NCBI GenBank assembly: GCA_036258055.1
Contig: DATAEK010000129.1
Location: forward strand, 1-64,000
From: DATAEK01 sp036258055
GTDB taxonomy: Bacteria; Acidobacteriota; Vicinamibacteria; Vicinamibacterales; 2-12-FULL-66-21
Length of the DNA stretch: 64,000 nucleotides
Direction of reading: 5' to 3'
In this document: one piece after another, positions 15,372 to 24,022 of the stretch
How positions within the stretch are numbered: the stretch's first letter is position 1
Layout of the letters: the number at the start of each line of letters is the position of its first letter
Notes under the pieces: model-generated
Seen by the model: only the letters and a program-made list of their open reading frames with translations
The model's database searches: none
What the model was told of the DNA's origin: nothing
Position numbers and translations under genes: made by a program

Positions 15372-16383
15372 TCGCACGCCAATATGGCGCCTGCGCCGCT
15401 CGAACGGCGGCCAGCGCCCGTTCGCCACGCGGCGCCGGCCCATCGTCCGGCAGGGTACGTGCTCCCGATAGACCACGGTCGAGGGTGACGAACGATTCAT
15501 CGAGACACGAGGCGAGGGCTGTGAGGTCGTAGCCGCCTTCGGTGACGAGCGCGATCGAGCCGTGGCTCGTGACCGACGCCTGCAACATGCCGACGATCGC
15601 TGCGTAGCCGGCTGTCGATACGCGCATGGACGCCAGCGGATCGCGCTGGTGCGCGTCGTATCCGACGGAGACAATCAGCAGCTGCGGAGCGTAGGCGTCC
15701 AGGACCGGACCGACAATCGCGCGGTAGACGAGCGAGTAATCCGCATCCGTCGATCCCGCTTCCATCGGCACGTTCACCGTGAATCCGGCTCCCTCGTCTT
15801 TTCCAACTTCATCGGCGGCTCCGGTGCCCGGATAGAACGGAAACTGATGCGACGAGATGTAGAGCACGCGCGGATCGCCGTAGAACATCCACTGCGTCCC
15901 ATTCCCGTGGTGCACGTCGATGTCCACGACCGCCACGCGGTCGAGGCCTCGCGCGAGACCAGACGCCGCCGCGACGGCGGCGTTGTTGAACAGACAAAAG
16001 CCCATCGCCCGGTCCCGTTCGGCATGATGTCCGGGTGGGCGGACGAGTGCGAAAGCGGCCTCGCGGTGATCGAGGGCATGATCCACGGCATCGATTGCGG
16101 CGCCGGCAGCCAGAAGCGCGACCTCGTAAGACCCCGGTGATGTAAAGGTGTCTTCGTCGAGCATGGAGGGATGCCCGGCGGTTCGGGCGATCCGGTCGAC
16201 GTAGCCGGGATCGTGGACGCGCTCCAGTTCCTCCCGCCGTGCCGCACGTGGCGCGGCTGCACGTCCACCCCTCGACATCCACCTGGCCGCGGCCGCATCG
16301 AACACGTGCGCACGCTCCATTCGCTCCGGATGCCCGGGCGGCGTCACGTGTTCGTCGAACCTGGTCGAGGTTAGCAGGATCAT
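15367..16383 (-). CDS. Histone-deacetylase-family amidohydrolase
   Basis: 338 residues, arginase/deacetylase fold. Zinc and charge-relay motifs are present: RPPGHHAERDRAMGFCLFNN, AVVDIDVHHGNGTQ, SVGYDAHQRDPL and VTEGGYDL. Bacterial members act on acetylated lysines, polyamines or acetoin-related substrates; the substrate cannot be read from sequence. It is the last gene of the fab-etf run, 24 bp after the DUF374 acyltransferase. ATG 16383 begins MILLTSTRFDEHVTPPGHPE, the conserved family start. Confidence 0.92.
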   Translation of the reverse strand: MILLTSTRFDEHVTPPGHPERMERAHVFDAAAARWMSRGGRAAAPRAARREELERVHDPGYVDRIARTAGHPSMLDEDTFTSPGSYEVALLAAGAAIDAVDHALDHREAAFALVRPPGHHAERDRAMGFCLFNNAAVAAASGLARGLDRVAVVDIDVHHGNGTQWMFYGDPRVLYISSHQFPFYPGTGAADEVGKDEGAGFTVNVPMEAGSTDADYSLVYRAIVGPVLDAYAPQLLIVSVGYDAHQRDPLASMRVSTAGYAAIVGMLQASVTSHGSIALVTEGGYDLTALASCLDESFVTLDRGLSGARTLPDDGPAPRGERALAAVRAAQAPYWRAI

Positions 16384-16407
16384 GACGTCAGGTGTCGTCC
16401 GGCGCGT

Positions 16408-17139
16408 TCACTTGGTGACGTCATTGCCGGCCACGCGTGAGCCGTCCGGCCTGGCGACTGCCGGGTGGGGTTGTTTGAGCAGCGCGTGGGCGCGCGCCTC
16501 GAGTGAAGCGAGTTCCGATTCGAGATCGCGTCGTCTCGTCTCAATCGTCTCGTCTGAAGTCCCGGCGACTTCGAATGGCGCGCCGATCGCAATCGCCGCG
16601 TGCGCAAACGGTTTCGGGATTTGCGTGCGATCCCAACTCCGCATCGACCAGAAGCGATCCGCTTCGACGTGAAATGGCAGGATGGGATTGCCCGTGGCCC
16701 CGGCGAGCCAAACGGCGCCGGGCTGCGCCACTCGCGCCGGCCCGCGCGGGCCGTCGATGGTGAACCCCACGGAGCGCCCAGCAGTGAGGTCGCGGCGCAA
16801 CTGAACCAGCGCGCGCGCAGCCCCGCGGGACGTCGACCCGCGCGCAACCCCGAAACCAAACCGCGCGATGATGCCCGCGATCCACTCACCGTCGAAGTTC
16901 TGGCTGGTGATGACGACGATGTGGCGATGGCGAAAGTAGTCGAGACCACCCAGGATTCTGCCGTGCCAGAACGCCATGATCGGCTGCCTTCCGGCGCGGA
17001 CCACGTCGTCGAAGTAGTGGCCACCCTCAGCACTCCACGTCAGCGTGCGGCAGAGCGCGCCGACGATCGGGGAGGCAACGGCAGCGATCGCCTTGGCTTG
17101 AAACAGCTGAGAGGCCGTCAGCGGCCTGTCGGAGCTCAC
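16408..17139 (-). CDS. DUF374 lysophospholipid acyltransferase-family protein
   Basis: 243 residues. DUF374/LPLAT features are PIMAFWHGRILGGLDYF (HG.. catalytic region), VARGSTSRGAARALVQL, and TIDGPRGPARVAQPGAVWLA. This family transfers acyl chains to lipid precursors and often lies near lipid A genes. GTG 17139 overlaps the ETF:QO stop as GTGA. The N-terminal hydrophobic stretch (KAIAAVASPIVGALCRTL) may anchor it at the membrane. The exact acceptor is unknown. Confidence 0.87.
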   Translation of the reverse strand: MSSDRPLTASQLFQAKAIAAVASPIVGALCRTLTWSAEGGHYFDDVVRAGRQPIMAFWHGRILGGLDYFRHRHIVVITSQNFDGEWIAGIIARFGFGVARGSTSRGAARALVQLRRDLTAGRSVGFTIDGPRGPARVAQPGAVWLAGATGNPILPFHVEADRFWSMRSWDRTQIPKPFAHAAIAIGAPFEVAGTSDETIETRRRDLESELASLEARAHALLKQPHPAVARPDGSRVAGNDVTK

Positions 17140-18800
17140 ATGCCCTCGTACTGCGGCCCTCCGCCTCCTTCGGGCGGAACCCAGTCGATGATCTGATACG
17201 GGTCCATGATGTCGCACGTCTTGCAATGCACGCAGTTCGAGGCGTTGATCTGCAGCCGCTTCGTTCCGTCGCCGGCATCGACTATTTCGTAGACGTTTGC
17301 GGGACAGAACCGCGTACAGGGATTCCCGTACTCCTCGCGACAGCGCGTGCGGCAGACTTCCGCGTCGTGGACGATGAGGTGCGACGGCTGATCCTCGGCG
17401 TGCTTGGTGCCCGAGTAGTGGACGTTCGTGAGCCGATCGAAGGTCAGCTGGCGATCGATCTTCGCCGGATTGACGGTGGCGTCCGGATCGGGGCGTCCGT
17501 CACGGTAGTACTCCGCGATCTTCGCCATGCGCTCGAAGCCGGCGTGCGCCGGCATCGGATCGCGCAACCACCAACCGCCGGTCACCAGGGAGAGGCCCGA
17601 ATAGGCAACGCCGGCAAACAGACCGTGACCGAAGCTCTGATGCACGTTTCGCACGGGGTACAGCTCGCGACGGACGTCGCTCGTGTTGATGGCGTCCTCG
17701 TATCGCTTGAGCGCCGCCGCGGACGTGTCACCTGTGCGAACCGCGTCGAACGCGGCTTCCGCCGCCAGCATGCCGGTCCGCATCGCGAGATGAATGCCCT
17801 TGAGGCGGATCGAGTTGAGGAATCCGCCCGCGTCACCCGCGATCAGCACGCCGGCAGCATACACGCGAGGAATCGTGTGCCATCCACCTTCGGGAATGGC
17901 TTTGGCGCCGTAGCGCACCATCTGCGCGCCACCGAGTAGCTCCGCGATGAGCGGATGCCGTTTGAAGTGCTGGAATCGAACGTGCGGGTCGAACATCGGA
18001 TCGCGATAGTCGAGCCCCGAGATGAATCCCACTGACGTCATGCCGTCAGGCATTGCGTAGATGAAGCCGCCGCCGAACTCCTCCTGTCGCAGCGGGTAGC
18101 CCATCGTGTGGATGACGGTGCCCGGCTTCAGTCGGTCCTTGGGGATTTCCCATAGCTCCTTGATGCCCAGCGCGTAGATCTGCGCCTGACGGCCGGCGTC
18201 GAGCGCAAGACGCCGGACCAAGGCCTTGGTCAGGTTCCCGCGGGGACCGTCGGCCAGGATCGTGAGCTTCGCGCGCACATCCACGCCGGGCTCGAAGTTG
18301 CCCTTGCGTTCCCCGTGCTTGCCGATGCCGCGATCGCCAGTACGGACGCCGGCCACGCGATCGCCGTCGTAGAGAACTTCCGACGCGGCAAATCCGGTAA
18401 AGACATCGATGCCTTCCGCTTCGACCAGACCGGTCAGCCACTTGACCAGACGGTTGAGCGACACGATGTAGTTGCCGTGGTTGGTGAGCGGCGGCGGGGT
18501 GATCGGAAACTCGAACCTGGCCGTCCGCGTGAGGAAGTAGACGTGATCGTGATGGACCTCGGTCGCTAGCGGCGCGCCCTTCGCCGCGAAGTCGGGGACG
18601 AGAAGCTTGAGCGACGAGGGATCCAGGACGGCACCGGAGAGCATGTGCGCCCCGGCTTCGCGGGCTTTCTCGAGTACGGCGATCGCCAATGGCTCCCCGC
18701 CGCGCTCCTTCTGCAACTGCGCGAGCCGCAGCGCAGCGGACATGCCGGCGGGCCCGCCGCCGACGATCAACACATCGACTTCGAGGGTTTCACGTTCCAA
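17136..18800 (-). CDS. Electron-transfer flavoprotein:ubiquinone/menaquinone oxidoreductase
   Basis: 554 residues. FAD site VDVLIVGGGPAGMSAALRLA at the N-terminus; C-terminal 4Fe-4S domain with CRTRCREEYGNPCTRFCPAN and CVHCKTCDIMDPYQIIDWV. It moves electrons from ETF, reduced by acyl-CoA dehydrogenases, into the membrane quinone pool. Given the menaquinone operon in this window, menaquinone is the likely acceptor. The start is TTG at 18800 with GGAG 6 nt upstream; no ATG fits. It follows etfA by 55 bp and overlaps the DUF374 gene start as GTGA. Confidence 0.94.
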   Translation of the reverse strand: MERETLEVDVLIVGGGPAGMSAALRLAQLQKERGGEPLAIAVLEKAREAGAHMLSGAVLDPSSLKLLVPDFAAKGAPLATEVHHDHVYFLTRTARFEFPITPPPLTNHGNYIVSLNRLVKWLTGLVEAEGIDVFTGFAASEVLYDGDRVAGVRTGDRGIGKHGERKGNFEPGVDVRAKLTILADGPRGNLTKALVRRLALDAGRQAQIYALGIKELWEIPKDRLKPGTVIHTMGYPLRQEEFGGGFIYAMPDGMTSVGFISGLDYRDPMFDPHVRFQHFKRHPLIAELLGGAQMVRYGAKAIPEGGWHTIPRVYAAGVLIAGDAGGFLNSIRLKGIHLAMRTGMLAAEAAFDAVRTGDTSAAALKRYEDAINTSDVRRELYPVRNVHQSFGHGLFAGVAYSGLSLVTGGWWLRDPMPAHAGFERMAKIAEYYRDGRPDPDATVNPAKIDRQLTFDRLTNVHYSGTKHAEDQPSHLIVHDAEVCRTRCREEYGNPCTRFCPANVYEIVDAGDGTKRLQINASNCVHCKTCDIMDPYQIIDWVPPEGGGGPQYEGM

Positions 18801-18855
18801 ACCGATCTCCGCGGCGACGCGCGGGCCCCGCAGGCCCCGCGGCCCGGTTAGAAGG

Positions 18856-19815
18856 TTACTTCTGGAGCTCCGCGATCATCGCGGGCACGACCTCGAACAG
18901 ATCCCCGACGATGCCGTAGTCGGCCACTTCGAAGATCGGCGCTTCGGCATCTTTGTTGATCGCGACGATGGTGCGCGATCCTTTCATGCCGACGAGGTGC
19001 TGGATGGCCCCGGAAATGCCGAGCGCGACGTAGAGCTTCGGCGCCACGGTCTGACCCGAGCTGCCGATCTGCCGATCCATCGGCAACCACCCGGCGTCAC
19101 AAATCGGACGCGATGCCGCGATCTCGGCTCCCATCGCCTGCGCGAGCTGCTCGACGATCTTCAGGTGCTCCTGGCCTTTGATTCCACGCCCCACGGCGAC
19201 GATGCGCTCGGCCTGCGAGAGATCGACCGCCTGCTTCGCCTCCTTGAACGGCGCCTCAGGCTTCTGACGGATCGACGACGCGTCGATCGAAGGAACAATC
19301 TTGCGGACCGGGACGGGCGCCGAACCTCTGGCGGCTGCGTCCGGACGGAACGCGCCGATCTGAAACGTCACGAGGTGAGGTGCCGGTCCCTCGGCCACGA
19401 GATCCGCGCTCAGCTTGCCTTGGAACATCGGTCGCGTGTACGCGAACGCGCCGTCCCGGGGATGAATCGCGGTGACGTCGGTGATGAGGGCCCGGCCGAG
19501 CCGCGCGGCGAGCGCTGGCGCGAAGTCACGCGTCTGGTATGTGTGCGGCAGGAACACGAGCGACGGTGATTCCTGTCCGACGAGCGAGGCCAGCGCCTGA
19601 ATGAAGCCGTCAGCCGTATAGCTGCCGAGCGCCGCGTGATCGAGAACGATGACCTCATCGATCGCTGCCGCCGCCACTTCGGAGGCCACGTTATCCACGC
19701 CGGCGCCGACAACGACCACCTTGACTGGTCCGCCTGCCTGCTGGGCCGCGGCGATCGCCTCCCACGACGCGCGATTCAGTTTGCCTTCACGCTGCTCCGC
19801 AATCACCAGAATCAT
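18856..19815 (-). CDS. etfA: Electron transfer flavoprotein alpha subunit
   Basis: 319 residues. The N-terminal alpha/beta domain starts MILVIAEQREGKLNRASWEA. The C-terminal FAD-binding domain shows the family signature GSSGQTVAPKLYVALGISG and ending KDAEAPIFEVADYGIVGDLF. Partner of EtfB (2 bp upstream); the heterodimer accepts electrons from acyl-CoA dehydrogenases, two of which are candidates in this window (62449 and, less surely, 49235). Confidence 0.96.
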   Translation of the reverse strand: MILVIAEQREGKLNRASWEAIAAAQQAGGPVKVVVVGAGVDNVASEVAAAAIDEVIVLDHAALGSYTADGFIQALASLVGQESPSLVFLPHTYQTRDFAPALAARLGRALITDVTAIHPRDGAFAYTRPMFQGKLSADLVAEGPAPHLVTFQIGAFRPDAAARGSAPVPVRKIVPSIDASSIRQKPEAPFKEAKQAVDLSQAERIVAVGRGIKGQEHLKIVEQLAQAMGAEIAASRPICDAGWLPMDRQIGSSGQTVAPKLYVALGISGAIQHLVGMKGSRTIVAINKDAEAPIFEVADYGIVGDLFEVVPAMIAELQK

Positions 19816-19817
19816 GG

Positions 19818-20579
19818 CTACAACACTCTCGCGTCGTCACGCAGCCGCGTCACAAGCGCCTTGGCGGCGTCGGCAGCCGATCCCTGAAGCATCTGCGTCT
19901 TCTTGCCTTTTTCCGGGGTGTAGACGCGGAGGATGCGCTGCGTGGGCGACGCCGCACCGGCTGACGCGACCTTGCGGATCTCTTTCTTCTTCGCCGCCAT
20001 GATGCCCTTGAGCGTCGCGTAGCGAAGCTGGTTGATGCCACTCTGGATCGTCAGCAGCGCCGGGAGTGGAAGGGCGATCCACTGGAACCATCCGCCTTCG
20101 AGCTCGCGCTTCACGCGAAGGCCGCCGTCCGCAACCTGCACTTCCATGATGATGGTCGCGTGCGGCATCCCGAGCTTTTCCGCAAGGACGACGCCGACCT
20201 GACCGAAACCCTGATCGTCGGACTGCAGCCCGGTCAGGACGAGATCGAACTGCTCGCTGCGCACCGCGTCGGCCAGCGCCGCCGCGGTCGTCACGGCGTC
20301 AGCGGTCGCGAGCGTGTCCGCCTCGACGTGAATCGCGCGATCGGCGCCGCGCGCCAGGGCTTCACGAATCACCTGCGCGGCTCGTGCGGGGCCGGCCGAG
20401 CAGACAACCACCTCCCCGCCCTGTTTTTCCTTAAGGCGCAGCGCCTCTTCGAGCGCGTAGGCATCCGGTTCGTTCAGCTCGAAGCTGGCGTCGTTGTCCC
20501 GGATCCAGGTTTTTGCGTCGTTGACCCGCAACTGCCATTCGCGGGTGACGACCTGCTTGACGCAGACGGCTATCTTCAT
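19818..20579 (-). CDS. etfB: Electron transfer flavoprotein beta subunit
   Basis: 253 residues from ATG 20579 (MKIAVCVKQVVTREWQLRVN), the conserved EtfB start. Motifs include NEPDAYALEEALRLKEKQGG, the AMP-site region VLTGLQSDDQGFGQVG, and VKRELEGGWFQWIALPLPAL. The C-terminus has an extension rich in Lys and Ala. It follows fabF by 23 bp, so it is probably cotranscribed with fatty-acid synthesis genes. Confidence 0.95.
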   Translation of the reverse strand: MKIAVCVKQVVTREWQLRVNDAKTWIRDNDASFELNEPDAYALEEALRLKEKQGGEVVVCSAGPARAAQVIREALARGADRAIHVEADTLATADAVTTAAALADAVRSEQFDLVLTGLQSDDQGFGQVGVVLAEKLGMPHATIIMEVQVADGGLRVKRELEGGWFQWIALPLPALLTIQSGINQLRYATLKGIMAAKKKEIRKVASAGAASPTQRILRVYTPEKGKKTQMLQGSAADAAKALVTRLRDDARVL

Positions 20580-20602
20580 AAAAAACGCGCGTGCGGGCCG
20601 GA

Positions 20603-21844
20603 CTACTCGTCGAACTTCTTGAACAGCAGCGCCCCGTTGGTCCCGCCGAAGCCGAACGAATTGGAGAGCGCGTACTCGATCGACGCCGGGCGCTTGACGT
20701 TCGGCACGTAGTCGAGGTCGCACTCCGGGTCGGGATGTTCGTAGTTGATGGTCGGCGGAATCAGCTGGTGCTTGACGGCCAGCGCTGTGATGCCGGCCTC
20801 GAGGCCGCCCGCGGCGCCCAGCAGGTGGCCGGTCATCGATTTCGTGGACGAGATGGCCAGCTTGCGAGCGTGGTCCCCGAACAACCGCTTGATGGCCAGG
20901 GTTTCGAGCTTGTCGTTGTAGGGCGTCGACGTGCCGTGCGCGTTGATGTAGTCCACTTGCGACGGCGTGACGCCCGCGTGCTTGAGGGCCATCTCCATGA
21001 CACGAAGGGCGCCTTCGCCGTCTTCTGACGGCGCGGTGATGTGGAACGCGTCCGCGGACATGCCGTAGCCGACGAGCTCAGCGTAGATCGTCGCGCCACG
21101 CCGTCTGGCGAAGCCGAGCTCCTCGAGGATGACGACGCCCGCACCCTCGCCCATGATGAACCCGTCACGCTCCAGATCGAAGGGACGGCTCGCCCGCGAC
21201 GGGTCGTCGTTCCGCGTCGACAACGCGCGCATGGCCGCAAACCCGCCGACGCCCATAGGCGTGATCGCGGCTTCGGATCCGCCCGCGATCATCACGTCGG
21301 CGTCGTCGCGCCGGATGATCTCGAAAGCGTCCCCAATTGCATGGGCGGAGGCCGAGCACGCGGTACACGTCGCCGAGTTGGGACCTTTCGCGCTGAACCG
21401 GATGGACACCTGACCGGCGGCCAGATTGATGATGGCTGCTGGAATGAAAAAGGGGGAAATCCGCCTGGGTCCACCTTCGATGAGCGCCCGGTGCTCCCGC
21501 TCGATGGTGGTGAAGCCGCCGATGCCCGACGCGATGAAGACGCCGACGCGCGTGGCGATGTCCTCGGTGACCGAGAGACCCGCGTCGTCCATTGCGAACT
21601 GCGACGCCGCAATCGCGTACTGGATGAAGACGTCCATCTTCTTGACGTCTTTCTTGGCGATGAACTGCTGCGGATCGAAGTTCTTGACCTCGCCCGCAAT
21701 CTGCGCCGAGAACTGGGACGCATCGAACCGGGTAATCGGACCGATGCCGCCCTGCCCCGCGCAGAGTGCGTCCCAATTCGCCCCGGTGCCCACGCCGAGC
21801 GGCGACACGAGGCCGACGCCGGTCACGACGACTCGCCTGGTCAA
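20603..21844 (-). CDS. fabF: Beta-ketoacyl-ACP synthase II
   Basis: 413 residues, standard length. Catalytic Cys in TACSASAHAIGDAFEI, catalytic His in YINAHGTSTPYNDKLE, and the Lys-His motif SSTKSMTGHLLGAAGGLEAG. It condenses malonyl-ACP with growing acyl-ACP. The start is TTG 21844 with GGAGG 4 nt upstream. It follows acpP by 19 bp, the classical acpP-fabF order. Confidence 0.97.
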   Translation of the reverse strand: MTRRVVVTGVGLVSPLGVGTGANWDALCAGQGGIGPITRFDASQFSAQIAGEVKNFDPQQFIAKKDVKKMDVFIQYAIAASQFAMDDAGLSVTEDIATRVGVFIASGIGGFTTIEREHRALIEGGPRRISPFFIPAAIINLAAGQVSIRFSAKGPNSATCTACSASAHAIGDAFEIIRRDDADVMIAGGSEAAITPMGVGGFAAMRALSTRNDDPSRASRPFDLERDGFIMGEGAGVVILEELGFARRRGATIYAELVGYGMSADAFHITAPSEDGEGALRVMEMALKHAGVTPSQVDYINAHGTSTPYNDKLETLAIKRLFGDHARKLAISSTKSMTGHLLGAAGGLEAGITALAVKHQLIPPTINYEHPDPECDLDYVPNVKRPASIEYALSNSFGFGGTNGALLFKKFDE

Positions 21845-21863
21845 CTTGCCTCCGTTACGCTGC

Positions 21864-22103
21864 CTACTTCTTTTTGCTGTGCGATTCGATGTACTCGATG
21901 GCTTCCTTGACGCGCGTGATCTTCTCGGCGTCTTCGTCCGGAATCTCGATTCCGAACTCCTCCTCGAAAGCCATCACCAGCTCCACCGTGTCGAGAGAAT
22001 CGGCGCCGAGGTCGTCGACGAACGACGCATCCGGAGTCACTTCCTCTTCATCGACGCCGAGCTGCTCCACGATGATGCCTTTGACTTTGTCTGCAACGGC
22101 CAT
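21864..22103 (-). CDS. acpP: Acyl carrier protein
   Basis: 79 residues, acidic. The phosphopantetheine attachment Ser lies in DDLGADSLDTVELVMAFEEE. It carries acyl chains for fatty acid, phospholipid and lipid A synthesis. ATG 22103 is preceded by GGGAGG. A 155-bp gap with a heptamer array separates it from fabG, so a separate mRNA end or promoter in this gap is possible. Confidence 0.97.
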   Translation of the reverse strand: MAVADKVKGIIVEQLGVDEEEVTPDASFVDDLGADSLDTVELVMAFEEEFGIEIPDEDAEKITRVKEAIEYIESHSKKK

Positions 22104-22222
22104 TCAGCCCTCCCACGCGGGGTCCGCCGGACCCTCGCTGCTACGAACCTACTCACTCCGAGCGGAACCCAGTGCGCCATTCACCTCATGTGGATGGCAA
22201 GAGCTCTTGCGCTTTCCATGGC

Positions 22223-22257
22223 CCATTTACCATTTACCATTTACCATTTGCCATTCC
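22223..22257. repeat. Heptamer array CCATTTA (AAATGG family), 5 units
   Basis: Units ccattta x3, ccatttg, ccattcc run from 22223 to 22257, beginning 1 bp after the fabG stop codon (read on the minus strand: stop, then AAATGG units). Same family as 40929-40970 and 50414-50545. Confidence 0.85.
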
Positions 22258-22258
22258 G

Positions 22259-23011
22259 TCAGGTGTACATGCCGCCGTTGACGGCGAGCACCTGCCCCGT
22301 AATATACGCTGCCTCATCCGACGCGAGAAAGCACACCGCGGCGGCGACATCGTCGGGGGTGCCGAGTCGCCGCATCGGAATGCGTGCCGCCCAGTCTTCC
22401 TGCGCCCGTTCGGCGATCGCCTTCGTCATGTCGGTTTCGATCAGTCCTGGCGCCACGACGTTCACCGTGATCCCGCGCGAGGCGACCTCGAGCGCCACCG
22501 ATTTCGCGAATCCGATGAGACCCGCTTTCGACGCCGCGTAATTGGCCTGGCCCGGATTGCCGGCCTGGCCCACCACCGAGCTGATGCAGATGACGCGTCC
22601 TGCACGCTGCTTGATCATCGGCTTCAGCACGGCCTGCGTCAGCGCGAACGCGGCCGTCAGGTTCGTCGCCAGCACGGCGTCCCAGTCGTCACGCTTCAAA
22701 CGCAGCACCAACTGGTCCCGGGTGATGCCGGCGTTGTTCACGAGGATGTCGATTCGGCCGTGCCGCTCGATCACCGACCTGATTGTGCCATCGACCGCCG
22801 CCGAATCCGTGACGTCGAGCGCTGCCGCCTCGGCGCGGCCGTTCGACGCCGTGATCTCGGCAACGACGTCCGCGGCATGCTCGCCTCGGGCCGCAGCGAC
22901 GATTGTCGCGCCGGCGCGCGAGAGCCTGAGGGCGATCGCCCGGCCGATGCCGCGCGATGCGCCGGTCACGAGCGCCACTCGCCCCGAGAGATCCATCATA
23001 GTAGATGCCAT
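22259..23011 (-). CDS. fabG: 3-oxoacyl-ACP reductase
   Basis: 250 residues, short-chain dehydrogenase. NADPH site VALVTGASRGIGRAIALRLS, ILVNNAGITRDQL, and catalytic Ser-Tyr-Lys in ISSVVGQAGNPGQANYAASK. The C-terminus has the FabG-type ITGQVLAVNGGMYT. It reduces 3-ketoacyl-ACP. Start taken as ATG 23011; ATG 22999 or 22996 (MMDLSGR) are alternatives, since no good ribosome site marks either. It lies between fabD and acpP. Confidence 0.95.
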   Translation of the reverse strand: MASTMMDLSGRVALVTGASRGIGRAIALRLSRAGATIVAAARGEHAADVVAEITASNGRAEAAALDVTDSAAVDGTIRSVIERHGRIDILVNNAGITRDQLVLRLKRDDWDAVLATNLTAAFALTQAVLKPMIKQRAGRVICISSVVGQAGNPGQANYAASKAGLIGFAKSVALEVASRGITVNVVAPGLIETDMTKAIAERAQEDWAARIPMRRLGTPDDVAAAVCFLASDEAAYITGQVLAVNGGMYT

Positions 23012-23041
23012 GCAGCCGGCCGCTGAAAAGGGCCATCCTTC

Positions 23042-23986
23042 CTAGCGTGCCGCGCTCAACTGCGGCAGTGCGGCCTGCAGGCTTTCCGGATCGCCGACAC
23101 TGACGACCGTGACGTTGCGATCGATCTTCCGAATCAGCCCCGCGAGCACCGCTCCCGGCCCGAGCTCCACGAACGTCGTCGCGCCGTCCGCGATCAGCCG
23201 GGCCACGACCTCCTGCCATCGCACGGGCGCCGACACCTGGCGAATCAGCGCGTCGATTGATGCGGCCGCCGTGGTCTTCGGGTTGGCGTCCACGTTGGCT
23301 ACGACTGGAATGCCGGGGTCGTGAACCGCGAGCTTCGCCAAATCTGCTGCCAGCCGTTCCTCTGCCGGCTTCATGAGCGCGCAGTGGAATGGCGCGCTCA
23401 CCGTCAGCGGAATGACGCGCCGTGCACCGCGCGCCTTCGCCAGCTCCCCAGCGCGTGTCACGGCATCGGCGTGCCCGGCGATGACCACCTGACCCGGCGC
23501 ATTCAGATTCGCCGGTGAGACCACTCGGCCCGGCATCTCGGCGACCGTCGCGTCGCAAGCGGCCTGCGCGGCGTCCGCTTCGATCCCGAGGAGCGCGGAC
23601 ATGGCGCCTTCGCCGACCGGTACAGCGTCCTGCATGTATCGCCCTCGACGCCGCACCGTCGTCAGGGCATCCGCGAAGGATAGCGTACCGGCGGCAACGT
23701 GGGCGGCGTACTCACCGAGGCTGTGTCCTGCGGCGAACGCCGGCTCCACGTCCATCGAAGCGATCAGACGATACGCGGCGATGCTCGCTGCGAGGATCGC
23801 GGGCTGCGTGTTCTCGGTGAGTTGCAGCCGATCTTCCGGTCCCTCGAAACAGAGGGACGACAGCGACTCACCAAGCGCGGCGTCCGCCTCGGCAAACGTG
23901 TCCTCGCAAATCGACGAGTGCGCGGCCAGCGCCCGGCCCATACCCACCTGCTGAGCGCCCTGGCCCGGAAATACGAAAGCAATCAT
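23042..23986 (-). CDS. fabD: Malonyl-CoA:ACP transacylase
   Basis: 314 residues. The family start AFVFPGQGAQQVGMGRAL, the catalytic Ser in AGHSLGEYAAHVAAG, and the catalytic His in VSAPFHCALMKPAEE are all present. It loads malonyl groups onto ACP. It lies 36 bp after plsX and 30 bp before fabG. A fabH gene, commonly between plsX and fabD, is absent here. Confidence 0.96.
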   Translation of the reverse strand: MIAFVFPGQGAQQVGMGRALAAHSSICEDTFAEADAALGESLSSLCFEGPEDRLQLTENTQPAILAASIAAYRLIASMDVEPAFAAGHSLGEYAAHVAAGTLSFADALTTVRRRGRYMQDAVPVGEGAMSALLGIEADAAQAACDATVAEMPGRVVSPANLNAPGQVVIAGHADAVTRAGELAKARGARRVIPLTVSAPFHCALMKPAEERLAADLAKLAVHDPGIPVVANVDANPKTTAAASIDALIRQVSAPVRWQEVVARLIADGATTFVELGPGAVLAGLIRKIDRNVTVVSVGDPESLQAALPQLSAAR

Positions 23987-24022
23987 GTGAATCTCGGATG
24001 CTCTGCGGAAGGACGCGCGAGG

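Noticed and set aside
20579..20602. T-run before etfB as an intrinsic terminator after fabF
   Set aside because: TTTTTT follows GC-rich sequence, but no convincing stem forms and etfB starts at once.
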